Shown piece by piece: positions 42,882 through 51,493 of a stretch of 64,000 bases of DNA. Position 1 is the stretch's first letter; the number at the start of each line of letters is the position of its first letter. The position numbers and the translations under genes are program-made. The DNA lies in assembly GCA_902792895.1 (NCBI GenBank), contig CADBBK010000007.1, positions 28,811-92,810 on the forward strand, read 5' to 3'. Source of the stretch: an uncultured Bacteroidales bacterium (GTDB taxonomy: Bacteria > Bacteroidota > Bacteroidia > Bacteroidales > Muribaculaceae). The notes under the pieces are model-generated. The model was not told the DNA's origin, did no database searches, and saw only the letters and a program-made list of their open reading frames with translations.

Positions 42882-43688
42882 ATGAACGCAACTAATCAAA
42901 TATTCAGCTGGCCGCGCTTCACGGCCACCCTGCGCAAGGAATTCATCGAGAACTGGCGTTCGCTGCTGCTTGTCGCCGTGGGCATCTATCTGTGGTACAC
43001 CATCTCGATGTTGATCAGCAACGTGATGACCCTGGAGGGTTCCTACAACATCAATCCGCTGGTATTCACCGCTGTCGCTGCCATCATGGCCAGCTTTGCC
43101 TTCCGCCGCCTCACGACACGCTGCGGCCGGGTGGTGCTGTTCACCTCCCCCTCGTCAACGGCCGAGAAGTACATCGCCAACCTGCTGATCTATGTCCTCG
43201 GCGCATTTGTAATCTTCGCATTGAGTTTCCAGCTGGCCGATGTCACGCGCTATGTGGCCATGAGCTTCTTCAACGCCAAGCTGGGCATCGAGGCCACCCT
43301 GCCCAACAACCTGGTGGGGTCTATCAAGACCATGTATAGCTTTACCGGACCAGGTAAACTCATTAACCTCGCCATCGCCGTTGAGTTATTATTTGCAGGA
43401 TCAATCTTCTTCCTGGGTAGCGTGTTGTGGCCCCGCCGCTCGGTCATCAAGATGGGCACTGTGGTACTGCTTGTCACCCTTGCCAAACTGATCCTCCTCG
43501 CTGTCTGTATCTACACCAAGTTTGGTGAAAATCTGGACATGCTGCCCGAAAATATGATCGACAACTTCATGGACAAAGCCACGACCGTCAATCTGTGGAT
43601 CGACTGCATCATCTATGTGGGGAGCCTGATTCTGGCATGGTTCACGATTAAACGCAAAGATGTAATTACCCTTAAATGGTGGAAATAA
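42882..43688 (+). CDS. ABC transporter permease (second paralogue)
   Basis: 268 residues, about six transmembrane helices, clearly homologous to the preceding permease along its whole length: RRLTTRCGRVVLFTSPSSTAEKY against RKLTSKTGRIDLFSNPASDTEKF, and a closing FTIKRKDVITLKWW. It lacks one loop of the first paralogue. It follows that gene by 43 bp and is 4 bp upstream of the GntR gene, so the four genes form one operon. Confidence 0.82.
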   Translation: MNATNQIFSWPRFTATLRKEFIENWRSLLLVAVGIYLWYTISMLISNVMTLEGSYNINPLVFTAVAAIMASFAFRRLTTRCGRVVLFTSPSSTAEKYIANLLIYVLGAFVIFALSFQLADVTRYVAMSFFNAKLGIEATLPNNLVGSIKTMYSFTGPGKLINLAIAVELLFAGSIFFLGSVLWPRRSVIKMGTVVLLVTLAKLILLAVCIYTKFGENLDMLPENMIDNFMDKATTVNLWIDCIIYVGSLILAWFTIKRKDVITLKWWK

Positions 43689-43692
43689 GACT

Positions 43693-44055
43693 ATGAATTT
43701 CAAGGATAACAAAGCAATCTATCTGCAGATTGCAGACCGCATCGGCGATCAGATTCTTGCGGGAGCGCTGACTCCCGACGGCAAAGTGCCGAGCGTGCGT
43801 GAACTCGCCGCCGAAATTGAGGTCAACGCCAACACCGTGGCGCGCACCTATGAGTACCTGCAGCAGCGGGGCATCATCTACACCAAGCGCGGACTGGGCT
43901 ACTTCGTGAGCCCCGAAGCCAAGGAGAACATCGTGGCGTCACGCCGCGAGCAGCTGATGCAGGGCGAGATGGACTACTTCCTGGGGCAACTCAAGGCCGT
44001 GGGCATCACCCCCGCCGAGCTCCAGCAACTCTACCAGGACTTCCTCAACAAGTAA
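43693..44055 (+). CDS. GntR-family repressor, YtrA subfamily
   Basis: 120 residues. A winged HTH of GntR type: AIYLQIADRIGDQILAG, LTPDGKVPSVRELAAEIEVNANTVARTYEYLQQRGIIYTKRGLGYFV. A short C-terminal helical tail of about 45 residues replaces the large ligand domain of other GntR proteins, which is the YtrA pattern for repressors of ABC-transporter operons. It is unusual only in being last in the operon rather than first. The likely operator is the inverted repeat at 41056-41077. Confidence 0.9.
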   Translation: MNFKDNKAIYLQIADRIGDQILAGALTPDGKVPSVRELAAEIEVNANTVARTYEYLQQRGIIYTKRGLGYFVSPEAKENIVASRREQLMQGEMDYFLGQLKAVGITPAELQQLYQDFLNK

Positions 44056-44068
44056 CCCACTATAACTA

Positions 44069-44141
44069 ACTACGAATTACGCAAATTAAACTCATTAGCA
44101 TCCGCGTTCAAGTGATTGGTTTGGTTCGTGTAATTCGTAGT
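44069..44141. repeat. Intergenic palindromic element (ACGAATT family)
   Basis: ACTACGAATTAC (44069-44080) and GTAATTCGTAGT (44130-44141) form a 12-bp perfect inverted repeat with 49 nt between. The inner sequence includes TAGCATCCGCG, the complement of the CGCGGATGC core seen at 46227-46330. Confidence 0.65.
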
Positions 44142-44159
44142 TTTAAAACAGAAGAAGAT

Positions 44160-44720
44160 ATGAAAAAGTTAATATTCACTTCGATACTGATGTTGGTTGC
44201 CGTGCTGCTGCTAGGATCGTGCGGCGACAGGAAAGATGGAGCGCTGACGGTGTTTTATTGCATCACCCTCTCGCATGACATGGACCAGATGGCCGATATG
44301 GCCGTCACCTACAAGCTCGCCGACGGCAGCACCGCCACCGATACGATTACCGGTACCACCTGGGAAAAAACGGTGGTGCTGGACACCTTCCCCGCTGCAT
44401 TTGGACTGGTGGATTACACTTTCATTCCCAAGGCTGCCAATAGCCTGAAGAAAGAAGAATATGAGCCGTCGGTAATCTTCAGCATGTTCACCCGTGAAAC
44501 CAAGTTCGAACTTGAGACCAGCCTGGTGTACGTCAGCCGCGTGAGCCGCAAGAATGTCGCCAGCCTCATTGAGCTGGCCAATGACCATGGCGATACGGGC
44601 ATCATCAAGATTGCAAACAAACAAGAGGATAACTCCTTCTGTATCAATGATAGCGACCCAGATACCGAAAAGGTCAAAATCATCCGCGACAATGCCATTA
44701 AGGAGGCTATCTCCAAATAA
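44160..44720 (+). CDS. Lipoprotein, family with the next two genes (copy 1)
   Basis: 186 residues. Lipobox LGSC follows the signal peptide (MKKLIFTSILMLVAVLL). The mature part has the pattern M-A-D-M-A-V-T-Y-K-L-A-D-G then T-D-T-I-T, W-E-K-T-V-V-L-D-T-F-P-A, later TRETKFELETSLVYVSR, in the same order as in the two following lipoproteins. I do not recognise the family. The start at 44160 begins the signal peptide; the frame extends to 44112 within an intergenic repeat. It may be co-transcribed with the GntR-ABC operon or have its own promoter; none is obvious. Confidence 0.7.
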   Translation: MKKLIFTSILMLVAVLLLGSCGDRKDGALTVFYCITLSHDMDQMADMAVTYKLADGSTATDTITGTTWEKTVVLDTFPAAFGLVDYTFIPKAANSLKKEEYEPSVIFSMFTRETKFELETSLVYVSRVSRKNVASLIELANDHGDTGIIKIANKQEDNSFCINDSDPDTEKVKIIRDNAIKEAISK

Positions 44721-44761
44721 ATCAATCATGAACTGCAATAACCATTAAAAACCAAACGATT

Positions 44762-45442
44762 ATGAAAAAGTCTATCTTATTATTCATCGCCCTCATGACG
44801 CTGGCAACGGTTGCTATCACTTCATGCCAGTTGTCGAGCAAGCAAGAAAAAGAAGCATACCAGGAGAGTATCGAATATTCCCTGACATTACCCACCGAAC
44901 TGTTTGAAATCGCCGATGTAGAAGTCACCTATGCAGGAGACCACGGCATCCTCGCCACCGATACCGTCACCCGAGAACAGACGGTGCCCATCTGGGAGGC
45001 CGGCGATTGCCGCTATATCGAATCGGACGATGACATGCACCCATCGGCAGACACCACCAAGGTGGTGTGGCAGAAAAGTGTGATGGCCGACTCCATTCCC
45101 GCTCACGTGTTCATCACGGCCCGCTTGCTTTCCAAGCCCGTCAAGGCTGAGAACATGGGCAAGAGATACAACATGCTGGCCTACATGGGATATCTCTATG
45201 ACACAGGTGTGGAGGTTGCCAAAGGGCAAGATCCTGATCCCAACGACAGCATCATTCCGCATGTGACAATGGGCAAACAGTCCTGTTTCCTCCAGTGCAT
45301 CGACGTCAGCGGAAGCAAAGCCGACGAATTCATTAAGGTCACCAACGATGGTGCCTACCCCCTGGACTTCACCATCCGTCGCGAGAAACCCGGCTCTCAA
45401 CGGCTGCATGACTTCGAATCAACAACGGGTAGTCCACTATAA
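44762..45442 (+). CDS. Lipoprotein, same family (copy 2)
   Basis: 226 residues. Lipobox ITSC. The conserved line is recognisable: FEIADVEVTYAGDHG, LATDTVTREQ, VVWQKSVMADSIPAHVFITARLLSKPVK. This is closest to copy 3 (MEFDSIPARISISVRILPKPLN). It follows copy 1 by 41 bp. Sequence outside these motifs is poorly conserved, so the copies are old or evolve quickly. Outer-membrane or periplasmic lipoprotein of unknown role. Confidence 0.72.
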   Translation: MKKSILLFIALMTLATVAITSCQLSSKQEKEAYQESIEYSLTLPTELFEIADVEVTYAGDHGILATDTVTREQTVPIWEAGDCRYIESDDDMHPSADTTKVVWQKSVMADSIPAHVFITARLLSKPVKAENMGKRYNMLAYMGYLYDTGVEVAKGQDPDPNDSIIPHVTMGKQSCFLQCIDVSGSKADEFIKVTNDGAYPLDFTIRREKPGSQRLHDFESTTGSPL

Positions 45443-45498
45443 TATCCAAGAATTAACCGAAAGGTTTGACTTTTTACTCACCAAAACAATCCAACCCG

Positions 45499-46134
45499 AT
45501 GAAACGGACATTATTATATAGTGTAACACTGATGCTTATCGCCAGCATTTCGCTCAGTTCTTGTAACCAGAACGGTGATTATCAGAATAAGGAGGCTCAT
45601 AATATGCAGGCTTTCTACTTTATGGACTTCAGCCGCGATCTGATTAACATGGCAGACATCGAGGTCTCCTATAGGCTGGCTGATAGCCATGTTGTCATTG
45701 ACACCCTCACAAGCGACCATATGGAATCTTTCATGATACATCAGGAAACCATAGAGCAAAATGACTCTAACGGGGTTTTACAGAGTATAGTTAGAGAAGA
45801 CTCAACGATTCTATACTGGCAACCCGATGTCATGGAGTTTGACTCTATTCCGGCCCGCATCAGCATATCGGTCCGCATCCTGCCCAAGCCGTTGAATGAA
45901 GTCAACAAGGACAGCAGGTACAAGCTGTATCTATGGTATGGCTTGTCGGTAGCCGAGGATGGCCACAACTGGAAAACAAGAGACGCTATCACGCTGCTGG
46001 ACTGGGTTGACGTGCACGGCAGCAATGTAGGCAAGGCGATTGACATTGCCAATGATGATCGTACCACCCTTGACTGCACGACGCAGCGCGTGGGCCCAAA
46101 CCCCGACGATGTCAAAACCGTCAGAACCAAGTAA
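45499..46134 (+). CDS. Lipoprotein, same family (copy 3)
   Basis: 211 residues. Lipobox LSSC after MKRTLLYSVTLMLIASIS. Family motifs: INMADIEVSYRLADSH, IDTLTSDHMESF, EFDSIPARISISVRILPKPLN, KLYLWYGLSVAEDGHNW and a closing AIDIANDDRTTLDCTTQRV that echoes copy 2's DEFIKVTNDGAYPLDFTIRR. ATG 45499 begins the signal peptide. Downstream lies the repeat array at 46183-46345. Confidence 0.72.
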   Translation: MKRTLLYSVTLMLIASISLSSCNQNGDYQNKEAHNMQAFYFMDFSRDLINMADIEVSYRLADSHVVIDTLTSDHMESFMIHQETIEQNDSNGVLQSIVREDSTILYWQPDVMEFDSIPARISISVRILPKPLNEVNKDSRYKLYLWYGLSVAEDGHNWKTRDAITLLDWVDVHGSNVGKAIDIANDDRTTLDCTTQRVGPNPDDVKTVRTK

Positions 46135-46182
46135 TCGGCCCCGCACAAGTCGCTACGAATTTCTGTGACTACGAATTGATGG

Positions 46183-46345
46183 GTCTACGAATTAACCGAA
46201 TTTTTTCAACCGACCACAGCACGAGCGCGGATGCCAATTCGATCAATTCGGTTAATTCGTAGACAAGAAAGAACGGCGGATGCCAATTCGATGAATTCGG
46301 TTAATTCGTAGACACAAAAAATAAACACGGATGCCAATTCGATGA
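46183..46345. repeat. Tandem and inverted intergenic repeat array
   Basis: A 20-bp arm at 46183-46202 (GTCTACGAATTAACC...) is the exact reverse complement of two copies at 46245-46264 and 46294-46313. The units at 46227, 46276 and about 46327 repeat every 49-51 bp, each starting (G/A)CGGATGCCAATTCGAT. The third copy is truncated. The rest of the 46135-46492 gap holds the M16 promoter. Confidence 0.82.
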
Positions 46346-46371
46346 TTTTGAAAGAGATTTTCGGCAAAACG

Positions 46372-46402
46372 TTGATAATTATCGGCAAATATTGTATTTT
46401 TG
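46372..46402 (+). promoter_or_regulatory. Promoter of the M16 protease gene
   Basis: TTG (46372-46374), 20 bp, TATTTTTG (46395-46402). The leader is about 85 nt. Confidence 0.68.
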
Positions 46403-46492
46403 CAGGTAGTTTTGAGGTGAAGTGTTTTAAGAGTATCAGAATACGACAAGACAACATATACAACAATACTATTAACTTTAAAAATTAGATTT

Positions 46493-49336
46493 ATGAGAAT
46501 CAGGAACTTATTTGCTGTGTTGCTGCTGATGCTGGTGGCATTCAGCACAAGCATGCTGTCGGCTCAGAACATGGCCATTCCGGTGGACCCTGAGGTGCGC
46601 GTCGGCAAGCTGGACTGCGGACTGACCTACTACATCCGCCACAACAACTATCCCGAGAACCGTGTGAACTTCTACATCGCCCAACGCGTGGGCTCCATCC
46701 AGGAGGAGGAGAGCCAGCGCGGTCTTGCCCACTTCCTGGAGCACATGGCCTTCAACGGCAGTGAGCACTTCAACGGCGAGGGCAAGGGTATCATCGACTA
46801 CACCCGCTCGCTGGGTGTGAACTTCGGTGGCGACCTGAATGCCTACACGAGCATTGCCGAGACCGTTTACAACATCAACGACGTGCCCAGCACGCGCCAG
46901 AGCGCTATCGACTCTTGCTTGCTCATCCTCAAGGACTGGAGTGGCGGCCTGCTGCTCACCGACGAGGAGATCGACAAGGAGCGTGGCGTGATCCACGAGG
47001 AGTGGCGACTGGGTCAGGGTCCCCAAATGCGTATGCTTGAGCGCCAGCTCGAGACGCTGTTCCCCGACTCGAAGTATGGCAAGCGCCTGCCCATCGGCCT
47101 GATGAGCGTTGTTGACAACTTCGCCTATCAGGAGCTGCGCGACTACTACCACAAGTGGTATCGTCCCGACAACCAGGCCCTGGTGATCGTGGGTGACGTG
47201 GATGTGGACCACATCGAAGCCCAGATCAAGGAGCTGTTCAAGGACTGCGTCCTCGACCCCAATGCCGCACAGGTGGTTGACGTGCCCGTTCCCGCCAACG
47301 ACAAGCCCATTATCGTCATCGATAAGGACAAGGAGCAGCAGTACAGCGAGGTGACCGTGATGTTCAAGCACGACGCCGTCAGCAGGGAAGAGAAGGTCAA
47401 CATGGACTACATGATGCTGGGCTACCTCGAGAGTATGGTTACCCGCATGCTCAACACGCGCCTGAACGACCTCGCCCAAGAGCCCGACTGCCCGTTTGAC
47501 AGGGCTTACTGCTACGACATGAACTACCTGGGCATCGCCAAGACGATGGATGCCTTCACGATGGAAGCCATGCCCAAGGAGGGCCAGTCGGAGGCTGCCG
47601 CCCAGGCCCTGATTGTCGAGGCCCTGCGTGCCGCCCAGCACGGTTTCACCGAGAGCGAGTATGAGCGCGCCCGTGACGAGTACATGAGCTGGATGGACAA
47701 CTGGTACAACGAGCGCGACAAGGTGTCCAACGAGACCTACGGCCGCACCTACTGCAGCAACTACCTGGATGGCGAGCCCATGACCTCGGTTGAGCAGGAC
47801 TACCAGATTGCCGGCATGATTGCTCCCAACATGACCGTTGACATGGTGAACATGATCATTCCTGAACTCATCAATACCGATGGCCAGAACATGGTCATCA
47901 CCGACTTCAACCAGGAGAAGGAAGGTGCCGTTTATCCCACCGTCGAGGGATTCCAGGCTGCCATCGATGCCGCCAACAGCGCCGAAATCGCCCCCTATGT
48001 GGACAACGTGAGGAACGAGCCCCTCATGGACATGAACAAGCTGCCCAAGAATGGCAAAATCGTCAAGGAGAGCGAGAACGAGCTGTTCGGCTACAAGATG
48101 CTCGAACTGAGCAACGGTGCCCGCGTCGTGCTCAAGAAGACCGACTTCAAGCAGGACGAGATCACGATGAGCGCCTTCCAGCGCGGCGGCCAGTCGCTGT
48201 ACGGTGAGAAGGACTGGGCCAACCTGGAACTCATCTCCAGTCTGGATTCCTACACCGGCCTGGGCAACTTCTCCAACTCAGAGCTGCAGAAGGCCCTGTC
48301 AGGCAAGCAGGTAAGCGCCTACATCAACGTCGGTACCCATACCGATGGCGTGGGTGGCCGCAGCACCGTCAAGGATCTGGAAACGATGTTCCAGCTCGTT
48401 TACCTCAAGTTCACTGCCCTCACCCCCGATGAGAAGAAGTTCAACCAGACGATGAACCTGATGGAAACGCAGCTCAAGAACAAGGACCTCATGCCCGAGA
48501 GCGCCATGAGCGACTCGCTGCAGTACATCATGAGCAACCGCAGCTGGCGCAACAAGCCCTTCAATGTCGATGACCTGAAGCAGGTGAGCCTGCCCCGCAT
48601 CATGGAGATTGCCAAGGAGCGCACCGCCAACGCCGCCAACTACACCTTCCTGTTTGTCGGCAACATTGACGAGGCTACCATCCGCCCGCTCATCGAGCAG
48701 TACATTGCCAGCCTGCCCGCCCAGAAGGGCAAGAAGAGCGACTGGGTGAACACCACCGACATGCCCACCGGCGAAGTCCTGTGCCACTTCAACCGCAAGA
48801 TGGAGGAGCCCAAGGAGTATCAGGTGATCATCTGGCATGCCGACAACATTCCTTACAGCCTGGAGAATTCCATCAAGGCCAACATCCTGGGAGAGGTGCT
48901 GAACCGCGTCTATCTGCAGAAGATCCGCGAGGACGCCGGTGCAGCCTACTCGACCCAAGCCATGGGTAGCACAGGTCCCGGCGTCGCCGGCGGCAAGCCC
49001 CGCACGATGGTACTGGCCGTGGCACCCGTCAACCCCGAGTTTGAGGAGATGGTGCTCAAGGTCCTCAACGAGGAGATGGCTAACGCCTGCACAACCATCG
49101 ACGCTACTGCCCTGGCCGAGGCCAAGGAGAACATGCTCAAGGACCATGCCACCAACCTGAAGGAGAACTGGTACTGGCGTAGCAACATCCAGCAGTACCT
49201 GCTCTTGGGCTTGGACGACATGACCGGCTATGAGGACATCGTCAAGGCACAGACGCCCGAGTCGATCGCAGAGTTTGCCCGCCAAATCTACAGCGCCGGC
49301 AACAAGATTGAACTCGTGATGGGCCCCGAGCAGTAA
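46493..49336 (+). CDS. Secreted M16-family metalloprotease (pitrilysin-like)
   Basis: 947 residues with a signal peptide (ending TSMLSAQ). The N-terminal M16 domain has the inverted zinc motif HFLEHMAF (HxxEH, near residues 80-84) and the distal Glu region in GVIHEEWRL. A second M16_C-like domain, a middle inactive peptidase-like half starting near GYKMLELSNGARVVLKK, and a final M16_C domain (VIIWHADNIPYSLENSIKANILGEVLNRVYLQKIREDAGAAYS) give the full clamshell. It degrades peptides in the periplasm or outside the cell. Length and layout are usual for Bacteroidales. Confidence 0.93.
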   Translation: MRIRNLFAVLLLMLVAFSTSMLSAQNMAIPVDPEVRVGKLDCGLTYYIRHNNYPENRVNFYIAQRVGSIQEEESQRGLAHFLEHMAFNGSEHFNGEGKGIIDYTRSLGVNFGGDLNAYTSIAETVYNINDVPSTRQSAIDSCLLILKDWSGGLLLTDEEIDKERGVIHEEWRLGQGPQMRMLERQLETLFPDSKYGKRLPIGLMSVVDNFAYQELRDYYHKWYRPDNQALVIVGDVDVDHIEAQIKELFKDCVLDPNAAQVVDVPVPANDKPIIVIDKDKEQQYSEVTVMFKHDAVSREEKVNMDYMMLGYLESMVTRMLNTRLNDLAQEPDCPFDRAYCYDMNYLGIAKTMDAFTMEAMPKEGQSEAAAQALIVEALRAAQHGFTESEYERARDEYMSWMDNWYNERDKVSNETYGRTYCSNYLDGEPMTSVEQDYQIAGMIAPNMTVDMVNMIIPELINTDGQNMVITDFNQEKEGAVYPTVEGFQAAIDAANSAEIAPYVDNVRNEPLMDMNKLPKNGKIVKESENELFGYKMLELSNGARVVLKKTDFKQDEITMSAFQRGGQSLYGEKDWANLELISSLDSYTGLGNFSNSELQKALSGKQVSAYINVGTHTDGVGGRSTVKDLETMFQLVYLKFTALTPDEKKFNQTMNLMETQLKNKDLMPESAMSDSLQYIMSNRSWRNKPFNVDDLKQVSLPRIMEIAKERTANAANYTFLFVGNIDEATIRPLIEQYIASLPAQKGKKSDWVNTTDMPTGEVLCHFNRKMEEPKEYQVIIWHADNIPYSLENSIKANILGEVLNRVYLQKIREDAGAAYSTQAMGSTGPGVAGGKPRTMVLAVAPVNPEFEEMVLKVLNEEMANACTTIDATALAEAKENMLKDHATNLKENWYWRSNIQQYLLLGLDDMTGYEDIVKAQTPESIAEFARQIYSAGNKIELVMGPEQ

Positions 49337-49359
49337 ACATCAAACCCAATGATTCATGA

Positions 49360-49405
49360 CAATAATGAGCTGGGAACTCTTGACGAGAATCCTAGCTCAT
49401 TATTG
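49360..49405 (+). terminator. Hairpin after the M16 protease gene
   Basis: CAATAATGAGCT pairs perfectly with AGCTCATTATTG across a 22-nt loop that can itself pair partly. No T-run, so function is uncertain. Confidence 0.55.
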
Positions 49406-49453
49406 CCTAAATAAGCGATATCATTAAGTGCAATCATTAATACAATCATCAAT

Positions 49454-50323
49454 ATGAGACCTACACAACAAAGCATCCTGATGGCCCTCGGCGTGTTGCT
49501 GATTGCCAGCGCAATGGTTCTCACCACCGCTTGCGGCCCCGAAAAACACAAAATCGATGACAGCACGGTGCTACCCTTCAAGGACAAGGCCGAATTAGAC
49601 AAGTTGCTTGATCTGCCCATCCTGCCCGAGTACACCATCGAGGAGTACTATACCAAGACCGATTTCGTTGATGGAGATGAACGGTTCGTGGTATGCTGCA
49701 AGTTCCTGGAGGAAGTCTCCCCAGCCGAGGTACAAAAAATCGTGGATCAGGTCAATAATGGCCAATACGAACGATGGTACACCTTCGATTTGGGACAGGA
49801 AAACAACTTGAGACTCTTCTTTGACCAGGACACCACACTGGCAGCCGACCGAAAGAGGCCCGAAATCCTTGGCGACAGGATCCATGTCGAAATTGAACTG
49901 CCGTGTAGGAAGAACGACTCCTGGAAGGGATTTGAGGTCGTGTTCAGGAACGATCGTGCCGACTACAGTGTCGTCGTTGACCGCGACACGCTGTCCAAAG
50001 TGCTGGGCGTGGAATTCCCCCCGCTAACCGAACAGTCACGCAACGACGAGGAGATATTCTTTGACTTTGACACGATACCTACCGAGGAGTTCTACCAAGC
50101 CCTTGAGAAGGCTCCTCATTGGACTGTTTCCCACCATGGCAAATTGACGTTCTATAATTATGACTACGACGATGGAAACGTTTGGACTACCGCCGACATC
50201 ATCAAAGGCGAGACCCACTTCTCCTTCATCCGAATGAAATCGATAAACGGCTCTAGCGTCATTGGCAAGGTGGTGGACCAAGTTGCGCCCCGCAACAAGA
50301 AATCAACGAGTGAGTCAAATTGA
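49454..50323 (+). CDS. Lipoprotein of unknown function
   Basis: 289 residues. Lipobox TTAC after a signal peptide (ILMALGVLLIASAMVL). The mature part is acidic and charged, with YTIEEYYTKTDFVDGDERFVV, an alternation of charged helices and strands and no motif that I can assign. Slightly lower GC than the M16 gene. A hairpin terminator follows at 50383-50428. It has no promoter that I can recognise and may be read through from the M16 gene. Confidence 0.68.
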   Translation: MRPTQQSILMALGVLLIASAMVLTTACGPEKHKIDDSTVLPFKDKAELDKLLDLPILPEYTIEEYYTKTDFVDGDERFVVCCKFLEEVSPAEVQKIVDQVNNGQYERWYTFDLGQENNLRLFFDQDTTLAADRKRPEILGDRIHVEIELPCRKNDSWKGFEVVFRNDRADYSVVVDRDTLSKVLGVEFPPLTEQSRNDEEIFFDFDTIPTEEFYQALEKAPHWTVSHHGKLTFYNYDYDDGNVWTTADIIKGETHFSFIRMKSINGSSVIGKVVDQVAPRNKKSTSESN

Positions 50324-50382
50324 AAGCCCGATGCAATTTCAGAGCTATCGTTTGCCTGAACTATACTAAGAAAAGGGGTATG

Positions 50383-50428
50383 ATGCAGGGCCAGCGACGA
50401 TCCCGACGCGACCTGGCCCTCATATTTT
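50383..50428 (+). terminator. Terminator before the Nat-type ABC operon
   Basis: AGGGCCAG (50387-50394) pairs with CTGGCCCT (50413-50420), with ATG/CAT extending the stem and ATATTTTT after it. Confidence 0.75.
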
Positions 50429-50504
50429 TGCACTAAGTGATGCAGTTTAGGTGCAAAACATGTGATTTTTCAGCGCAACACTGCGTCTAATGGTCAAAAA
50501 CGAG

Positions 50505-50512
50505 TAAATTTG
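50505..50512 (+). promoter_or_regulatory. -7 box of the Nat-type ABC operon
   Basis: TAAATTTG with no good -33. Transcription would begin near 50517, giving a leader of about 58 nt containing the palindrome at 50543-50558. Confidence 0.55.
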
Positions 50513-50542
50513 CAATAAAGAATAACCATTCCATTTAATCGT

Positions 50543-50558
50543 GTTGTCACGTGACAAC
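50543..50558 (+). promoter_or_regulatory. 16-bp perfect palindrome, candidate operator
   Basis: GTTGTCACGTGACAAC is its own reverse complement, centred on CACGTG, 17 bp before the ATG of the ABC ATPase and within the predicted leader. A dimeric repressor could bind it; no regulator gene is in the operon. Confidence 0.55.
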
Positions 50559-50575
50559 TAAAACCTGAAAAGAAT

Positions 50576-51493
50576 ATGGCTTATCTGGACATCAACAACG
50601 TGGTCAAGCGCTACGAGGGGCACACCGCCCTGGACGGCGTTTCCATGCAGGTGGAGCAGGGCTGTATCTATGGCCTGCTGGGGCCCAACGGCGCCGGCAA
50701 GAGCACCCTGATCCGCATCATCAACCGCATCCTCGCTGCCGACGAGGGCAGCGTCACACTCAACGGCAAGCCGATGACCGACAGCGACATCACCCACATC
50801 GGCTACCTGCCCGAGGAGCGCGGCCTGTACAAGAAAATGAAGGTGGGAGACCACATCGTGTATCTGGGGCGCCTCAAGGGCATGTCCAAGGCCGATGCCG
50901 TGGCCTCGATGCACTGGTGGCTCGACCGCTTTGACCTCAAGAAGTGGGAAAACAACAAGGTGGAGACCTTGTCCAAGGGTATGCAGCAGAAGGTGCAGTT
51001 CATCGGCACCGTCATCCACCGCCCGCCGCTGCTCATCTTCGACGAGCCCTTCTCGGGCTTCGACCCGGTGAACGCCGAGCAGTTGAAAGTCGAGATCCTG
51101 GCGTTGCGCGACGAGGGCAGCACCATCCTGTTCTCGACACACAACATGGCGTCGGTCGAGGAGGTGTGCCAGCAGATCACCCTGCTCAACCATGCCCAGG
51201 TGGTGCTCACCGGCAGTGTTGACGAGGTGAAGCAGCAGCACAAGAAGAACATCATCGCTGTGCAGACACCCGACAACATCGAGGCCAACGAGGCCCTGTA
51301 CACCCTGCTTCCTCCCGACCCCGTAAAGAAGCAGGACACCCGCATCAAGCTGGCCCCCGGCGTGCAGGTGCGCGATGCCATCAGCTGGCTCAACGAGCAC
51401 TACCTCCTCACGGGCTTCTCCGAGGTGCTGCCCAGTATGAACGAGATTTTCATCGAAACCGTCAAATCTAAAAATGTAGTAAGCAATGAATAA
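50576..51493 (+). CDS. ABC transporter ATP-binding protein (NatA-like)
   Basis: 305 residues. Walker A GPNGAGKS, signature LSKGMQQK, Walker B LLIFDEPFSGFD and H-loop STHN. A C-terminal domain of about 80 residues is typical of NatA-type ATPases that pair with an ABC-2 permease. Its 3' end overlaps the permease start by 8 bp, so the pair is translationally coupled. Known relatives export Na+ or other small substrates; the substrate here is open. Confidence 0.9.
   Translation: MAYLDINNVVKRYEGHTALDGVSMQVEQGCIYGLLGPNGAGKSTLIRIINRILAADEGSVTLNGKPMTDSDITHIGYLPEERGLYKKMKVGDHIVYLGRLKGMSKADAVASMHWWLDRFDLKKWENNKVETLSKGMQQKVQFIGTVIHRPPLLIFDEPFSGFDPVNAEQLKVEILALRDEGSTILFSTHNMASVEEVCQQITLLNHAQVVLTGSVDEVKQQHKKNIIAVQTPDNIEANEALYTLLPPDPVKKQDTRIKLAPGVQVRDAISWLNEHYLLTGFSEVLPSMNEIFIETVKSKNVVSNE

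Noticed and set aside
46183-46345. Possible CRISPR array
   Set aside because: The units are contiguous tandem repeats with inverted arms; there are no unique spacers of constant length and no cas genes.
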